NCBI GenBank assembly: GCA_029990205.1
Contig: JAPEKQ010000001.1
Coordinates: 1 to 64,000 of the forward strand
Length of the DNA: 64,000 bases
Direction: 5' to 3'
Source of the DNA: a bacterium
GTDB taxonomy: Bacteria > Joyebacterota > Joyebacteria > Joyebacterales > Joyebacteraceae
In this document: positions 52,312-61,027 of the stretch, in pieces
Layout: each line of letters begins with the position of its first letter
Numbering within the stretch: position 1 is the first letter of the stretch
The notes under the pieces: model-generated
What the model saw: only the letters and a program-made list of their open reading frames with translations
Told to the model about the DNA's origin: nothing
Databases searched by the model: none
Translations under genes and position numbers: made by a program

Positions 52312-53874
52312 CTACTTGGCGTAGTCGACCGCGCGAGTCTCGCGGAGCACGACCACCTTGATCTGCCCCGGGTACTTGAGCTCGGCCTCGATCTTCCTCG
52401 CGACGGCCGAGGCGAGAGACTCCGCCCGGGCGTCATCGATCTTCTTGTGCTGGACCACGATCCGGATCTCGCGTCCCGCCTGGATGGCGAACGACTTCTC
52501 GACACCCTGGAACGAGCCGGCGATCGACTCCAGCTTCTCGAGCCGCTTGATGTAGGTCTCGAGCGTCTCGCGCCGCGCACCAGGTCTCGCGCCGGACACC
52601 GCGTCGCCCGCCTGGACCAGCACGGCGATGAGGCTCTGGGGCTCCACGTCCTCGTGATGCGATTCGATGGCGTTGACGACGATGTCGTCCTCACCGTACC
52701 GGCGCGCCAGCTCGGCGCCGAGCCCGGCGTGCGTCCCTTCCATCGAATGGTCGACGGCCTTGCCGATGTCGTGCAGCAGACCCGCGCGACGCGCGACCGT
52801 GACGTCGAACCCGAGTTCGCTCGCCATGAGACCACAGAGAAACGCGACCTCCTTCGAGTGCTGGAGCACGTTCTGCCCGTAGCTCGTGCGGTACCTGAGA
52901 CGGCCGAGAAGCTTGATCATCTCCGGCTTGAGATCGTGGATGCCGACGTCGAGACTGGCCTCCTCACCGAACTCGATGATCTGCTGGTCGAGCTCCTTGG
53001 CGACCTTCTCGACGACCTCCTCGATGCGGCCCGGGTGAATGCGACCGTCGGAAATGAGCTTCTCCAGGGCGATCCGCGCGACCTCGCGCCGCACCGGATC
53101 GAACCCGGAGAGAATGACGGCCTCGGGCGTGTCATCGACGATGACATCGATCCCTGTCGCGGTCTCGAAGGCGCGGATGTTGCGACCCTCGCGGCCGATG
53201 ATGCGCCCCTTCATCTCATCGTTCGGGAGGTTGACCACCGAGACGGTCGACTCGACCACGTGATCGGCCGCGCAGCGCTGGATGGCGAGTGTGAGTATCT
53301 CCTTCGCCTCCTTGTCGCCCTGACGCCTCGCGTCGTCCCGGATGTCCTTGACCATGCGCGCCGCTTCGAGACGCGCCTCGCTCTCCATATTCTTGATGAG
53401 CAGTTTCTTGGCGTCGTCGCGGTTCATCCCCGCGATCCGCTCGAGCCGCTCGTTCTGCTCGTCGATCAGGTGCGACAGCTTCTCACTCCGCTCGGTCAGC
53501 GCGCTCTCGCTCGCCTTGACCTCGGTCTCCTTCTGATCGAGTTCGCTCTCCTTCTTCTCGATGAACTCGACCTTCCGACCCAGGTTACCTTCGCGCTTCT
53601 CCATCTGGCGTTCGCGCTTCTCGATCTCCGACCGCGTCTGCTGCGTCTCGTCCTCGAACTTCGCCTTCGCTTTGTACCACTCGTCCTTGGCCTCGAGGAT
53701 GGCGGCCTTCTTCTGGGTCTCCGCTTCGCGCTGGGCCTCGCGGACGATCTTCTCCGCGAGCTCCTCGGCGCTCATCACCTTGCTCCGATCCACGATCCTG
53801 CGGGCGAACCAGCCCGCTACGAAGACCACTCCGCCGATCGCGAATGTGATTGCGACAGTCATCCACTGGTTCAT
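52312..53874 (-). CDS. rny: Ribonuclease Y
   Basis: 520 residues. N-terminal membrane anchor (residues 7-24), a long coiled coil to about 190, KH domain with [15 protein letters not shown], and HD domain with [10 protein letters not shown] and [11 protein letters not shown] supplying metal ligands. Starts mRNA decay at the membrane. ATG 53874. Confidence 0.97.
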   Translation of the reverse strand: MNQWMTVAITFAIGGVVFVAGWFARRIVDRSKVMSAEELAEKIVREAQREAETQKKAAILEAKDEWYKAKAKFEDETQQTRSEIEKRERQMEKREGNLGRKVEFIEKKESELDQKETEVKASESALTERSEKLSHLIDEQNERLERIAGMNRDDAKKLLIKNMESEARLEAARMVKDIRDDARRQGDKEAKEILTLAIQRCAADHVVESTVSVVNLPNDEMKGRIIGREGRNIRAFETATGIDVIVDDTPEAVILSGFDPVRREVARIALEKLISDGRIHPGRIEEVVEKVAKELDQQIIEFGEEASLDVGIHDLKPEMIKLLGRLRYRTSYGQNVLQHSKEVAFLCGLMASELGFDVTVARRAGLLHDIGKAVDHSMEGTHAGLGAELARRYGEDDIVVNAIESHHEDVEPQSLIAVLVQAGDAVSGARPGARRETLETYIKRLEKLESIAGSFQGVEKSFAIQAGREIRIVVQHKKIDDARAESLASAVARKIEAELKYPGQIKVVVLRETRAVDYAK

Positions 53875-53880
53875 ATGTAC

Positions 53881-55281
53881 CTACCCCTCCGCTCTATCGT
53901 CATTGCGGTCCAGTTCGCGCCGCGCGGGGTCTCCCCCTAATGGATCGTGGTCGCCGGCGGTTCCACCGCCCGCGGCCTCGTCCCATGCGTCAAGACGCGC
54001 CCGGACCTCCCTCTCAAACTCACTCGTTCCGGGCCGGTAGTACTCCCTCGCCTCCGGGATGTACTCCTGCCCTCTCCCTTCGGTCTCGGACCCGGGCATC
54101 ACATACCCGTCCCCGTGACCGAGCCTCCGAGCTCCCGCGTAGCTTGCGTCGCGCAAGTGCTCCGGAACCTCGAAGGCATCTCCCCGCTCGACATCGTCCA
54201 TCGCCTCGGCGATGGCGTCGGCGCAGCTCCTGCTCTTCGGCGCGGTCGCGAGATAGACCGCCGCCTCGGCGAGCGCGTAGCGGGCCTCGGGCATTCCCAG
54301 CATCTCGGTCGCTCTCGCCGCCGAGACCGCGAGCGGAAGCGCGTGCGGGTCGGCCAGCCCGATGTCCTCGGACGCCGAGATGACGAGCCGGCGCGCGATG
54401 AACCGGGGGTCCTCCCCGCCGGCGATCATCCGCGCCACCCAGTGCAGCGCCGCGTCGGGCTGCGAACCGCGGATGCTCTTGATCAGCGCCGATGCCACGT
54501 CGTAGTGCGTGTCCCCGTCGCGGTCGTAACGCACGACGCGCTTCATCAGGCACTCGGCCGCGACCTCGACCGTGACGCGGATCGTACCCGAGCGGTCGGG
54601 CGGCGTACTCAGAACCGCCAGTTCGAGCGCCGTCAGCGCTCTCCGCGCGTCCCCGAGCGAGTTGTCGACAAGATGGTCCAGCGCCTCCGGCGCCACGTCG
54701 ACCACATAGTCCCCGAGACCACGCTCCTCATCGTCGAGCACCCTCGCGAGGAGACCGCGAATCTCGTCGTCGGACAGCGGTCTCAGCTCGAACACCTGAA
54801 CGCGCGAGAGCAGCGCCTTGTTCAGGTAGAAGAACGGGTTCTCGGCCGTCGCGCCGACCATCGTGACAACATCGTTCTCGAGCGGCGCAAGCAGTACATC
54901 CTGCTGCGCCTTGTTGAAGCGGTGAACCTCGTCGATGAAGAGGATCGTCCGCCTGGGCGCCCTGAGCTGTGCCGCCGCCAGCGCCTTCCTAATCTCACCG
55001 ACGCCGTCGCCGACGGCGTTGAGCGAGACGAGCGCCGAGTTCGTCGCCAGCGCCACGACCTGTCCGAGCGACGTCTTGCCGATACCCGGAGGGCCGTAGA
55101 GGATCATCGAGAACAGCCGGTCGGTCTCGACCGCCCGCCTCAGCAGTTTGCCGTCGCCGAGAATGTGCGTCTGTCCGACGTACTCGTCGAGCGTCCTCGG
55201 ACGCATCCGCCTGGCCAGCGGCCTCCTGGTCGGCGGCGCGCTCTGGTCGAAGAGGGTCCTGATGCCGGACTCGTCGCTCAC
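53881..55281 (-). CDS. rarA: RarA/MgsA-type replication-associated ATPase
   Basis: 466 residues. Walker A GPPGIGKTS, Walker B LFIDEVHRFNKAQQD and sensor region GATAENPFFYLNKALLSR fit the RarA clamp-loader-like family, with C-terminal tetramerisation domain (SEDIGLADPHAL; HLRDASYAGARRLG). The end has an additional acidic/Gly-rich tail. GTG 55281 is preferred to GTG 55287 because GGGAG lies seven bases upstream of it. Confidence 0.94.
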   Translation of the reverse strand: MSDESGIRTLFDQSAPPTRRPLARRMRPRTLDEYVGQTHILGDGKLLRRAVETDRLFSMILYGPPGIGKTSLGQVVALATNSALVSLNAVGDGVGEIRKALAAAQLRAPRRTILFIDEVHRFNKAQQDVLLAPLENDVVTMVGATAENPFFYLNKALLSRVQVFELRPLSDDEIRGLLARVLDDEERGLGDYVVDVAPEALDHLVDNSLGDARRALTALELAVLSTPPDRSGTIRVTVEVAAECLMKRVVRYDRDGDTHYDVASALIKSIRGSQPDAALHWVARMIAGGEDPRFIARRLVISASEDIGLADPHALPLAVSAARATEMLGMPEARYALAEAAVYLATAPKSRSCADAIAEAMDDVERGDAFEVPEHLRDASYAGARRLGHGDGYVMPGSETEGRGQEYIPEAREYYRPGTSEFEREVRARLDAWDEAAGGGTAGDHDPLGGDPARRELDRNDDRAEG

Positions 55282-55445
55282 TCGCACGCTCCCTCAACGC
55301 ACGCAGCGCGTCGGGGAGCCCCGGGGCCGATACCAGGATGACAGGGTGAGTCTATGTGGAAGGGGACCGAGATGTGGTCGGGGCGGGCAGCGGGCTCTCC
55401 TCGCGTCCTTGACCCACGGAGAGCATTGAGACCGTACGGAACGAC

Positions 55446-55727
55446 TCAGTCGTCGAGCTCGGCAGACATGGTCTGCGACATCTCCTCGGCACGCTCCTGG
55501 ACGCTCGCCAGGAGCTTGTTCCTGTCGTCGCGTTCGCCGAACAGCTCTCCGGCGATGTTCAAGGCGGCCAGAATGGCCACCTTCAGCGACGATCCAAGGG
55601 CAGCGTCGTCATTCACCTCACGCATCTTGCTGTCGACGTAGTGCGCGATCTCCCTGATGTAATCGGGATCCGCGTCGCCCTTGATCCGGTATTCCGAGCC
55701 GTAGATCTCAACTTTGACGCTATTCAT
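55446..55727 (-). CDS. zapA: Cell division protein ZapA
   Basis: 93 residues. VKVEIYGSEYRIKGDADPDYIREIAHYVDSKMREV is the ZapA globular head, followed by a coiled coil. It bundles FtsZ filaments. The 158 bases downstream, where some bacteria carry 6S RNA, show no convincing 6S fold here. Confidence 0.9.
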   Translation of the reverse strand: MNSVKVEIYGSEYRIKGDADPDYIREIAHYVDSKMREVNDDAALGSSLKVAILAALNIAGELFGERDDRNKLLASVQERAEEMSQTMSAELDD

Positions 55728-55769
55728 ATTCCCGCTTATCCGGCCGGGCCTCTCCCTGTCGCTGGTCTA

Positions 55770-55792
55770 TTCGACCGGCAAAGCCGGTCGAA
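55770..55792. other. Perfect hairpin upstream of zapA
   Basis: TTCGACCGGC (55770-55779) pairs with GCCGGTCGAA (55783-55792) around AAA, between zapA and the coiled-coil gene. No T-run follows on either strand. It lacks the constant block of the 42-base repeat, so it is treated as separate. Confidence 0.6.
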
Positions 55793-55832
55793 CGCTCTCA
55801 ACGACCCGTAGGGAGCTCCCGACATAGAGGAC

Positions 55833-56066
55833 TCAGGCCAGCTTCTCGCTGATCGACTGAAGTCTCTTCTCGATACGCTTCCGCTTCCTGGAATCGACCT
55901 TCTGACCCGACATCACAGACTCGATCTGCTCCGTCAGATCATCCAGCTCCTTCCCCAACACCCGGATCCTGTCCTTGAGTTCGGAGTTCTCCGTTCGGAG
56001 AGCTCTCATCTCCTCGACGGCCCTCGTCACGAGAACGTCAAGTTCGTCAAGTCCGGGCAACTGCAT
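55833..56066 (-). CDS. ZapB-like coiled-coil protein
   Basis: 77 residues, almost wholly coiled coil (LDELDVLVTRAVEEMRALRTENSELKDRIRVLGKELDDLTEQIESV) with a basic C-terminal segment (KVDSRKRKRIEKRLQ). ATG 56066 follows AAGGAG. Between pheT and zapA, where short ZapB-like division proteins are frequently found; the assignment rests on position and coiled coil. Confidence 0.7.
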   Translation of the reverse strand: MQLPGLDELDVLVTRAVEEMRALRTENSELKDRIRVLGKELDDLTEQIESVMSGQKVDSRKRKRIEKRLQSISEKLA

Positions 56067-56091
56067 GCACACAACTCCTTGAAGTCTCCCG

Positions 56092-58506
56092 CTACGTCCG
56101 GAGACTGGCCGAAAATCGCGTGAGTACGTGGCTGACGATCTTCGCGTGCGCGGCATCGACCTCGGTATCGGTCAGTGTCCGCTCGCGCGACATGTACGTC
56201 AGCGCAATTCCGAGACTTCTCGTCCCGGGAGCCAGCTGCCCTCCGGAGTAGACGTCAAAGACGCCGACCCCCTGGAGCAGCTCCTCGCCCTGCGCCTCGA
56301 TCTCACCGACAACATCCCCGGCGGGGACGCCCTCGTCGAGAATCAGAGCGATGTCGCGCCTGCTGGCCGGGAAACGAGGGAGTTCCTCGTACTTCCCGAT
56401 CAGGCGGGCTCCCTTGTTGAGCGCGTCGGCATCGAGTTCGAGAGCGTACACGCCCTCCGGAAGCTGCCACGCACCCGCCGTCTCGGAAGAGAGCTTCCCG
56501 GCGACCCCGACCGGCTCACCGGCGCGCAGGATACGCGCTGAGGCGCTCTCATCCATCATTTTGACATCGTAGCAGTCGGCCTTGAGACTGTCAACCTTGA
56601 GCGCTTCCCCGAGCCCCTCAATGGTCCCGGCGAGGTCGTAGAAGTCCACCTCGCGGGGGTCGCGCCCCCACACCGGCGGCTCGGCGAGACCCCACACGGC
56701 CGCTCCGAGCGACCAGCGCTCACGGCACTCACCGCCCTCGTTCCAGAAGATCTTGCCGAGTTCGAAGACGCGTACGGCCTTCTCCCCGACGTTGACGTTG
56801 TGACGAACGACATCGAGAATCCCCGGCATGAGCGATGTCCGCATCAGCGGCATCTCCTTGTTGACCGGGTTGGTGAGCACGACGGGCGCAACTGCGGCTC
56901 CGGCGCCGGCGGCTCGTGTGCGGCTCTCATCCCGTTCACCGACGAACGACGTCGTGACGATCTCGGTCATGCCCAGACCGACCATGGCTTCGCACGCCGC
57001 GTCTCTCATGGTGGCGGCGATGTCGGGCGACGGTGTCAGAGAGTGATACGGCACCTCGGCCACGATGAGGCCGTACCCAAGCATCCGTGCGACGTCCTCG
57101 ATGAGATCGGCGACCTCGCTGACGTCCCGGCGGAACGACGGGATGGCGATCTCCGCCTCGTGCTCCGTCGGGGTCCCCACAACCTCGTACCCGAGACGCC
57201 GGAGCGCTCCCGCGACCGTCTCGACGGTCACGAGCGGTTCACCACGCGATGACGAGAGCATCGCGCGAACCCGATCGACCGGCACGGTGATCGTCCGCCG
57301 CTCGTACTTCCCGGGCCCGTCCTCGACTCTGCCCGGTGCGACGGTTCCGCCGGCGAGCTCCGCAAGAAGCGCGCAGGCGCGATCCGTCACATCATCCATC
57401 GCGGCCGGGTCGATGCCGCGCTCGAACCGCTGCGACGCCTCCGTCCGCATTCCGAGACGCCTAGCTCCTCGCCTCACCACCGCGGGGTCGAACCACGCGC
57501 ACTCGAGCAGGATATTCTTCGTTTCGTCGACGACCTCGGAGTTCTCGCCGCCCATGATGCCGGCGAGCGCAACGGGCACCTCCCCGTCGCAGATCAGCAG
57601 GTGCTCCGTATCGAGCTTCCGCTCTTCGTCATCGAGCGTAGTGAGGACCTCCCCCGCCCGGGCCCTGCGTACGACGATGGCGCGGGACTCGAGACGATCG
57701 AGATCGAAGGCGTGAATCGGATGTCCGTACTCGAGCATCACGAAGTTCGTGATGTCCACAACATTGTTGATCGAACGCACACCGACGCTCTGGAGACGCT
57801 CGACGAGCCAGCGTGGCGACGGCCCGATGGTCACGTCACGGATCACGCGCCCGACGTAGCGCGGACAGCCGACAGCGTCCTCGACCGTCACGGTCGCGTC
57901 GAGCTCCGCGCCCTGTCCGGATTCGGCCAGCTCGAAGGACGGCGTTCTGAGGTCCGCCGCCAGAGCAGCGGCCACTTCGCGCGCGATCCCGAGCACGCCC
58001 ATACAGTCGGGACGGTTCGGCTGGACATCGACCTCGAGCACCGGCTCCCCGACGCCGAGGACCTCCCGGATGTCGGTCCCGAGCACGACGTTGTCGTCGA
58101 GTTCGAGAATCCCCTCCGAGTGCTCCTCGAGACCCAGCTCCTCGAGCGACGCCAGCATCCCGCTCGACGCCACACCGCGGATCGTTGCCGCGCCGACCGT
58201 GCGACCACCGGCGATGACGGCCCCCGGAAGCGCGAGCGCGGAGACCATCCCCGATCGGACGTTCGGCGCGCCGCACACGACCGTGCTCGACCCCTTCCCC
58301 CAGTCGACCACGCAGACCGACAGCCGGTCCGCGTTCGGATGCCCGTCGACCGTCACGACGCGGGCGGCGACAACGTCGGTCACGTCCGCGGCGGGAGACT
58401 CTACGAGTTCCGTTTCGGTCAGCGTCTCGGTCAGCTTCTGCGCCATCTCCCTCGCGTCCAGCGCGAAGTCGACGTAGTCACGAAGCCAGGTAAGGCTCAC
58501 GTTCAT
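56092..58506 (-). CDS. pheT: Phenylalanyl-tRNA synthetase beta subunit
   Basis: 804 residues. Begins MNVSLTWLRDYVDF, with the EMAP/tRNA-binding domain (GHPNADRLSVCVVDWG), B5 and B3/4 editing regions, and the C-terminal ferredoxin-fold anticodon domain ending SHVLTRFSASLR. ATG 58506 has GGAG upstream. Pairs with pheS 16 bases before it. Confidence 0.97.
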   Translation of the reverse strand: MNVSLTWLRDYVDFALDAREMAQKLTETLTETELVESPAADVTDVVAARVVTVDGHPNADRLSVCVVDWGKGSSTVVCGAPNVRSGMVSALALPGAVIAGGRTVGAATIRGVASSGMLASLEELGLEEHSEGILELDDNVVLGTDIREVLGVGEPVLEVDVQPNRPDCMGVLGIAREVAAALAADLRTPSFELAESGQGAELDATVTVEDAVGCPRYVGRVIRDVTIGPSPRWLVERLQSVGVRSINNVVDITNFVMLEYGHPIHAFDLDRLESRAIVVRRARAGEVLTTLDDEERKLDTEHLLICDGEVPVALAGIMGGENSEVVDETKNILLECAWFDPAVVRRGARRLGMRTEASQRFERGIDPAAMDDVTDRACALLAELAGGTVAPGRVEDGPGKYERRTITVPVDRVRAMLSSSRGEPLVTVETVAGALRRLGYEVVGTPTEHEAEIAIPSFRRDVSEVADLIEDVARMLGYGLIVAEVPYHSLTPSPDIAATMRDAACEAMVGLGMTEIVTTSFVGERDESRTRAAGAGAAVAPVVLTNPVNKEMPLMRTSLMPGILDVVRHNVNVGEKAVRVFELGKIFWNEGGECRERWSLGAAVWGLAEPPVWGRDPREVDFYDLAGTIEGLGEALKVDSLKADCYDVKMMDESASARILRAGEPVGVAGKLSSETAGAWQLPEGVYALELDADALNKGARLIGKYEELPRFPASRRDIALILDEGVPAGDVVGEIEAQGEELLQGVGVFDVYSGGQLAPGTRSLGIALTYMSRERTLTDTEVDAAHAKIVSHVLTRFSASLRT

Positions 58507-58522
58507 CGGGTCATCTCCGGGG

Positions 58523-59527
58523 TCAGATCTGCCTGAGCAGTCTGAGGTCGTTCTCCATGAGCAGCCTGATGTCGTCAAGTCCGGTCTCCATCATGCAGAT
58601 CCGGTCGACACCAAGGCCAAAGGCGTAACCACTTATCTCGTCAGGATCGTACCCGACGGCGCGGAAGACCCGAGGATCTACCATACCTGCACCGAGCAGT
58701 TCGACCCAGCCCGTCTGCTTGCAGACGCTGCAGCCCTTCCCGTGACAGACGCGGCACTCCACATCGATCTCCGCGGACGGCTCCGTGAACGGGAAGAACC
58801 CGGGACGGAGTCTCACCGCAACATCATCGCCGTAGAGCTCACGGAGGAACCGCGTCAGCACGCCCTTGAGTTCGCCGAACTTGACGCCGCGGTCGACATA
58901 GAGTCCCTCGAGCTGATAGAACTCCGCCGAATGCGACGCGTCGGGCGTCTCATTGCGATAGACCCTGCCGGGCGCGATGATACGGATGGGAGGCTTCCTC
59001 GACATCATGGTGCGGATCTGCACCGGCGAGGTGTGTGTCCTGAGCAGGCGGTCCCCTTCGACATAGAACGTATCGTGCATGTCCCGCGCCGGGTGGTCCG
59101 CCGGGATGTTGAGGGCCTCGAAGTTGTGGAAGTCGTCCTCGATATGCGGGCCGAGCGCGACCTCGAACCCGAGGAGCGTGAAGATCTCCTCGAGCCTCGC
59201 GAGCGTTCGCATGAGCGGATGCCGGCGTCCGACCCACGGCCGCCTTCCCGGCAGCGTGAGGTCGAGCCCCGGCTTCCCGCCGCCACCCGCAAGACGGTCC
59301 TGCGCCGCCGCAAGCATGGCGCCGAGGTCCTTCTTGAGCGCGTTGACGGCCTGCCCCACGGCCTTGCGCTCGGACGGATCCATCCCTCCGAGCCCGCGGG
59401 ACATCTGATTCAGCTCGCTCTTTCTACCAAGAAACCTGACACGGAGCTCCTCGAGCTCGTTCTCGCTCGAGGCGCTCCCGAAAAGGTCCGTGGCTTCCGC
59501 TCTCAGCTCTTCAAGCCGCTTCAGCAC
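58523..59527 (-). CDS. pheS: Phenylalanyl-tRNA synthetase alpha subunit
   Basis: 334 residues from GTG 59527, chosen for GGAGG at eight bases; a TTG 18 bases upstream is less likely. Class II motif 2 region TSPVQIRTMMSRKPPIRIIAPGRVYRNE and the GLGVDRICMMETGLDDIRLLMENDLRLLRQ end are present. The coiled-coil N-terminus contacts tRNA-Phe. Confidence 0.96.
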   Translation of the reverse strand: MLKRLEELRAEATDLFGSASSENELEELRVRFLGRKSELNQMSRGLGGMDPSERKAVGQAVNALKKDLGAMLAAAQDRLAGGGGKPGLDLTLPGRRPWVGRRHPLMRTLARLEEIFTLLGFEVALGPHIEDDFHNFEALNIPADHPARDMHDTFYVEGDRLLRTHTSPVQIRTMMSRKPPIRIIAPGRVYRNETPDASHSAEFYQLEGLYVDRGVKFGELKGVLTRFLRELYGDDVAVRLRPGFFPFTEPSAEIDVECRVCHGKGCSVCKQTGWVELLGAGMVDPRVFRAVGYDPDEISGYAFGLGVDRICMMETGLDDIRLLMENDLRLLRQI

Positions 59528-59548
59528 GTCGCCACCCTCCGCCAATCG

Positions 59549-59911
59549 CTACGCCTGCTCGATACCTGCCTTTGCGAGTTCGGCCAGCCGGGCAAAACCC
59601 GCCTCGTCGTTCGTGGCCATCTCAGAGAGCATCTTGCGATCGACATCGATGTTGGCGGCCTTCAGCCCGTGCATGAACCGGCTGTATGACAGCCCGTGCA
59701 TCCGCGCGCCGGCGTTGATCCGGATGATCCACAGCCTGCGCATGTCGCCCTTCCGACGCTTACGGTCCCTGTAGGCGTACTGCCCCGCGCGATGCACGGT
59801 CTCCGTAGCTGTCCGGATGAGCTTCCCTCTTCCGCCGCGGTAACCCTTCGCGGCCTTGAGAATCTTCTTTCTCCGCCTGCGTGACGCAGGTGCTCCTCTA
59901 GACCTGGACAT
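59549..59911 (-). CDS. rplT: Ribosomal protein L20
   Basis: 120 residues. [21 protein letters not shown] and [27 protein letters not shown] are canonical L20. In other bacteria L20 represses its own operon by binding upstream of rpmI; the operon order here is the same. ATG 59911. Confidence 0.97.
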   Translation of the reverse strand: MSRSRGAPASRRRRKKILKAAKGYRGGRGKLIRTATETVHRAGQYAYRDRKRRKGDMRRLWIIRINAGARMHGLSYSRFMHGLKAANIDVDRKMLSEMATNDEAGFARLAELAKAGIEQA

Positions 59912-59929
59912 TGCTGCTCGTACCCCCTG

Positions 59930-60124
59930 CTAGCTCGGCATCAGTCTGTCGATTCTCTTCTTGTCGGCGTCGGACACGTACCCGGCCTTGCGGAGATTCC
60001 GCTTCTGGGTCGCACCCTTCCGGATGAAGAAGTGGCCCGTGTAGGCCTTGTTCCTCTTCAGCTTGCCGGACGCCGTTCTCTTGAAGCGCTTCGCGGCTCC
60101 CTTATGCGTCTTGATCTTCGGCAT
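59930..60124 (-). CDS. rpmI: Ribosomal protein L35
   Basis: 64 residues, [31 protein letters not shown] is typical L35. The ATG at 60124 lies inside the infC end (23-base overlap), so it is translated in a coupled way. Confidence 0.96.
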   Translation of the reverse strand: MPKIKTHKGAAKRFKRTASGKLKRNKAYTGHFFIRKGATQKRNLRKAGYVSDADKKRIDRLMPS

Positions 60125-60674
60125 CTTCGCCCTTTCGGTTCTCCTTCTCCTTCTTCTTCGAGGCCGGCAGCGGCGCAAGGACGATCACGATGCTTCTGCC
60201 CTCGTGCCTCAGCGGAACCTCGACCTGTGCGATGTCCGACAGGTCCTCGACGGCTCGGTTGATGATCTTCGCCCCGAGTTCCTTGTGAGCGAGTTCCCTG
60301 CCTCGGAAGATGACGGTGCACTTGACCTTGTCACCGTCCTCGAGGAACTCGCGCGCGTGACGGACCTTGAACTCGTAGTCGTGCTTCTCGATCTTCGGCC
60401 GCATCTTGATCTCTTTGACGACCGTCACATGCTGACGCTTCTTCGCTTCCTTGGCGCTCTTGTTCTGCTCATACATGTACTTGCCGTAGTCCATGATCTT
60501 GCAGACGGGCGGCCTCGCCTTGGGCGAGACCTCGACGAGGTCGAGACCACGTTCTTCAGCAAGCGCAAGCGCCTCAGACGTCGAGATCACCCCAATCTGC
60601 GCTCCATCACTGTCGATGACTCGCACCTGTGGAATCCTGATCCGACGATTGATGCGCGGCGTCTGTATGGCCAA
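60102..60674 (-). CDS. infC: Translation initiation factor IF-3
   Basis: 190 residues. [53 protein letters not shown] is the IF-3 N-domain; [36 protein letters not shown] is the C-domain. No ATG fits the N-terminus: the best start is TTG 60674, after an AGGGGG site, with GTG 60689 as alternative. Unusual infC starts allow IF-3 to control its own synthesis in known cases. The end carries an extra basic/acidic tail ([18 protein letters not shown]). Confidence 0.94.
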   Translation of the reverse strand: MAIQTPRINRRIRIPQVRVIDSDGAQIGVISTSEALALAEERGLDLVEVSPKARPPVCKIMDYGKYMYEQNKSAKEAKKRQHVTVVKEIKMRPKIEKHDYEFKVRHAREFLEDGDKVKCTVIFRGRELAHKELGAKIINRAVEDLSDIAQVEVPLRHEGRSIVIVLAPLPASKKKEKENRKGEDAEDQDA

Positions 60675-60721
60675 CTTGCCCCCTTCCACGTGCCGGCCTT
60701 GCCGGCGGTCTGATACGACGA

Positions 60722-60747
60722 ACGGGATGCATATCAACGCATCCCGT
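60722..60747. other. Hairpin between tRNA-Val and infC
   Basis: ACGGGATGC (60722-60730) pairs with GCATCCCGT (60739-60747). On the - strand it stands 109 bases after tRNA-Val and about 50 bases before infC. Without a T-run it may be a processing site, an attenuator or a leader element of the infC operon. Confidence 0.5.
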
Positions 60748-60855
60748 AACCTGCACGCCGAGGCAAAGGCCCCCGTGCAGTCTCATCAACCTCTTCGGCG
60801 CGCTCGCGGCGGCCTCGAGGTGAGAAGCGGAATGCTCCTTCTTGATATGGAATTG

Positions 60856-60933
60856 TGGTGGGCGATACTGGACTCGAACCAGTGACCTCCTGCATGTCAA
60901 GCAGGCACTCTAACCAAGCTGAGCTAATCGCCC
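60856..60933 (-). tRNA. tRNA-Val (anticodon GAC)
   Basis: The - strand reads GGGCGAT...ATCGCCC with A73 and encoded CCA (60856-60858). Anticodon stem CCTGC/GCAGG has loop TTGACAT, anticodon GAC. T arm is CTGGT/ACCAG around TTCGAAC. It lies between the promoter at 61.0 kb and infC, so it should be cut from the same transcript. Confidence 0.96.
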
Positions 60934-60998
60934 GAATCAGACTCAAGCGGTCAGGCGATGCTTCAGCTCGCCCTGAGTGCTCGATTTCTGAACATATG

Positions 60999-61027
60999 AA
61001 GATAAGACGTATCCGGTCACGTGTCAA
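60999..61027 (-). promoter_or_regulatory. Promoter of the tRNA-Val/infC gene run
   Basis: On the - strand TTGACA (61022-61027), 17-base spacer, TATCTT (60999-61004). Initiation near 60992 is about 58 bases before tRNA-Val. The -35 box overlaps the stop codon of the aldehyde dehydrogenase gene. No other strong promoter was noticed in the 17 kb downstream. Confidence 0.75.

Noticed and set aside
51763-53940. A 725-codon open frame on the + strand
   Set aside because: Antisense to ymdB and rny; Leu/Asp-rich composition with no recognisable fold.
55288-55445. 6S RNA after zapA
   Set aside because: The position fits, but I could not fold a long rod with a central bubble; only short local hairpins were found.
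55770-55792. Another copy of the 42-base hairpin repeat
   Set aside because: The stem is similar in size but the constant block GACGGCTTGGCGGT is absent.
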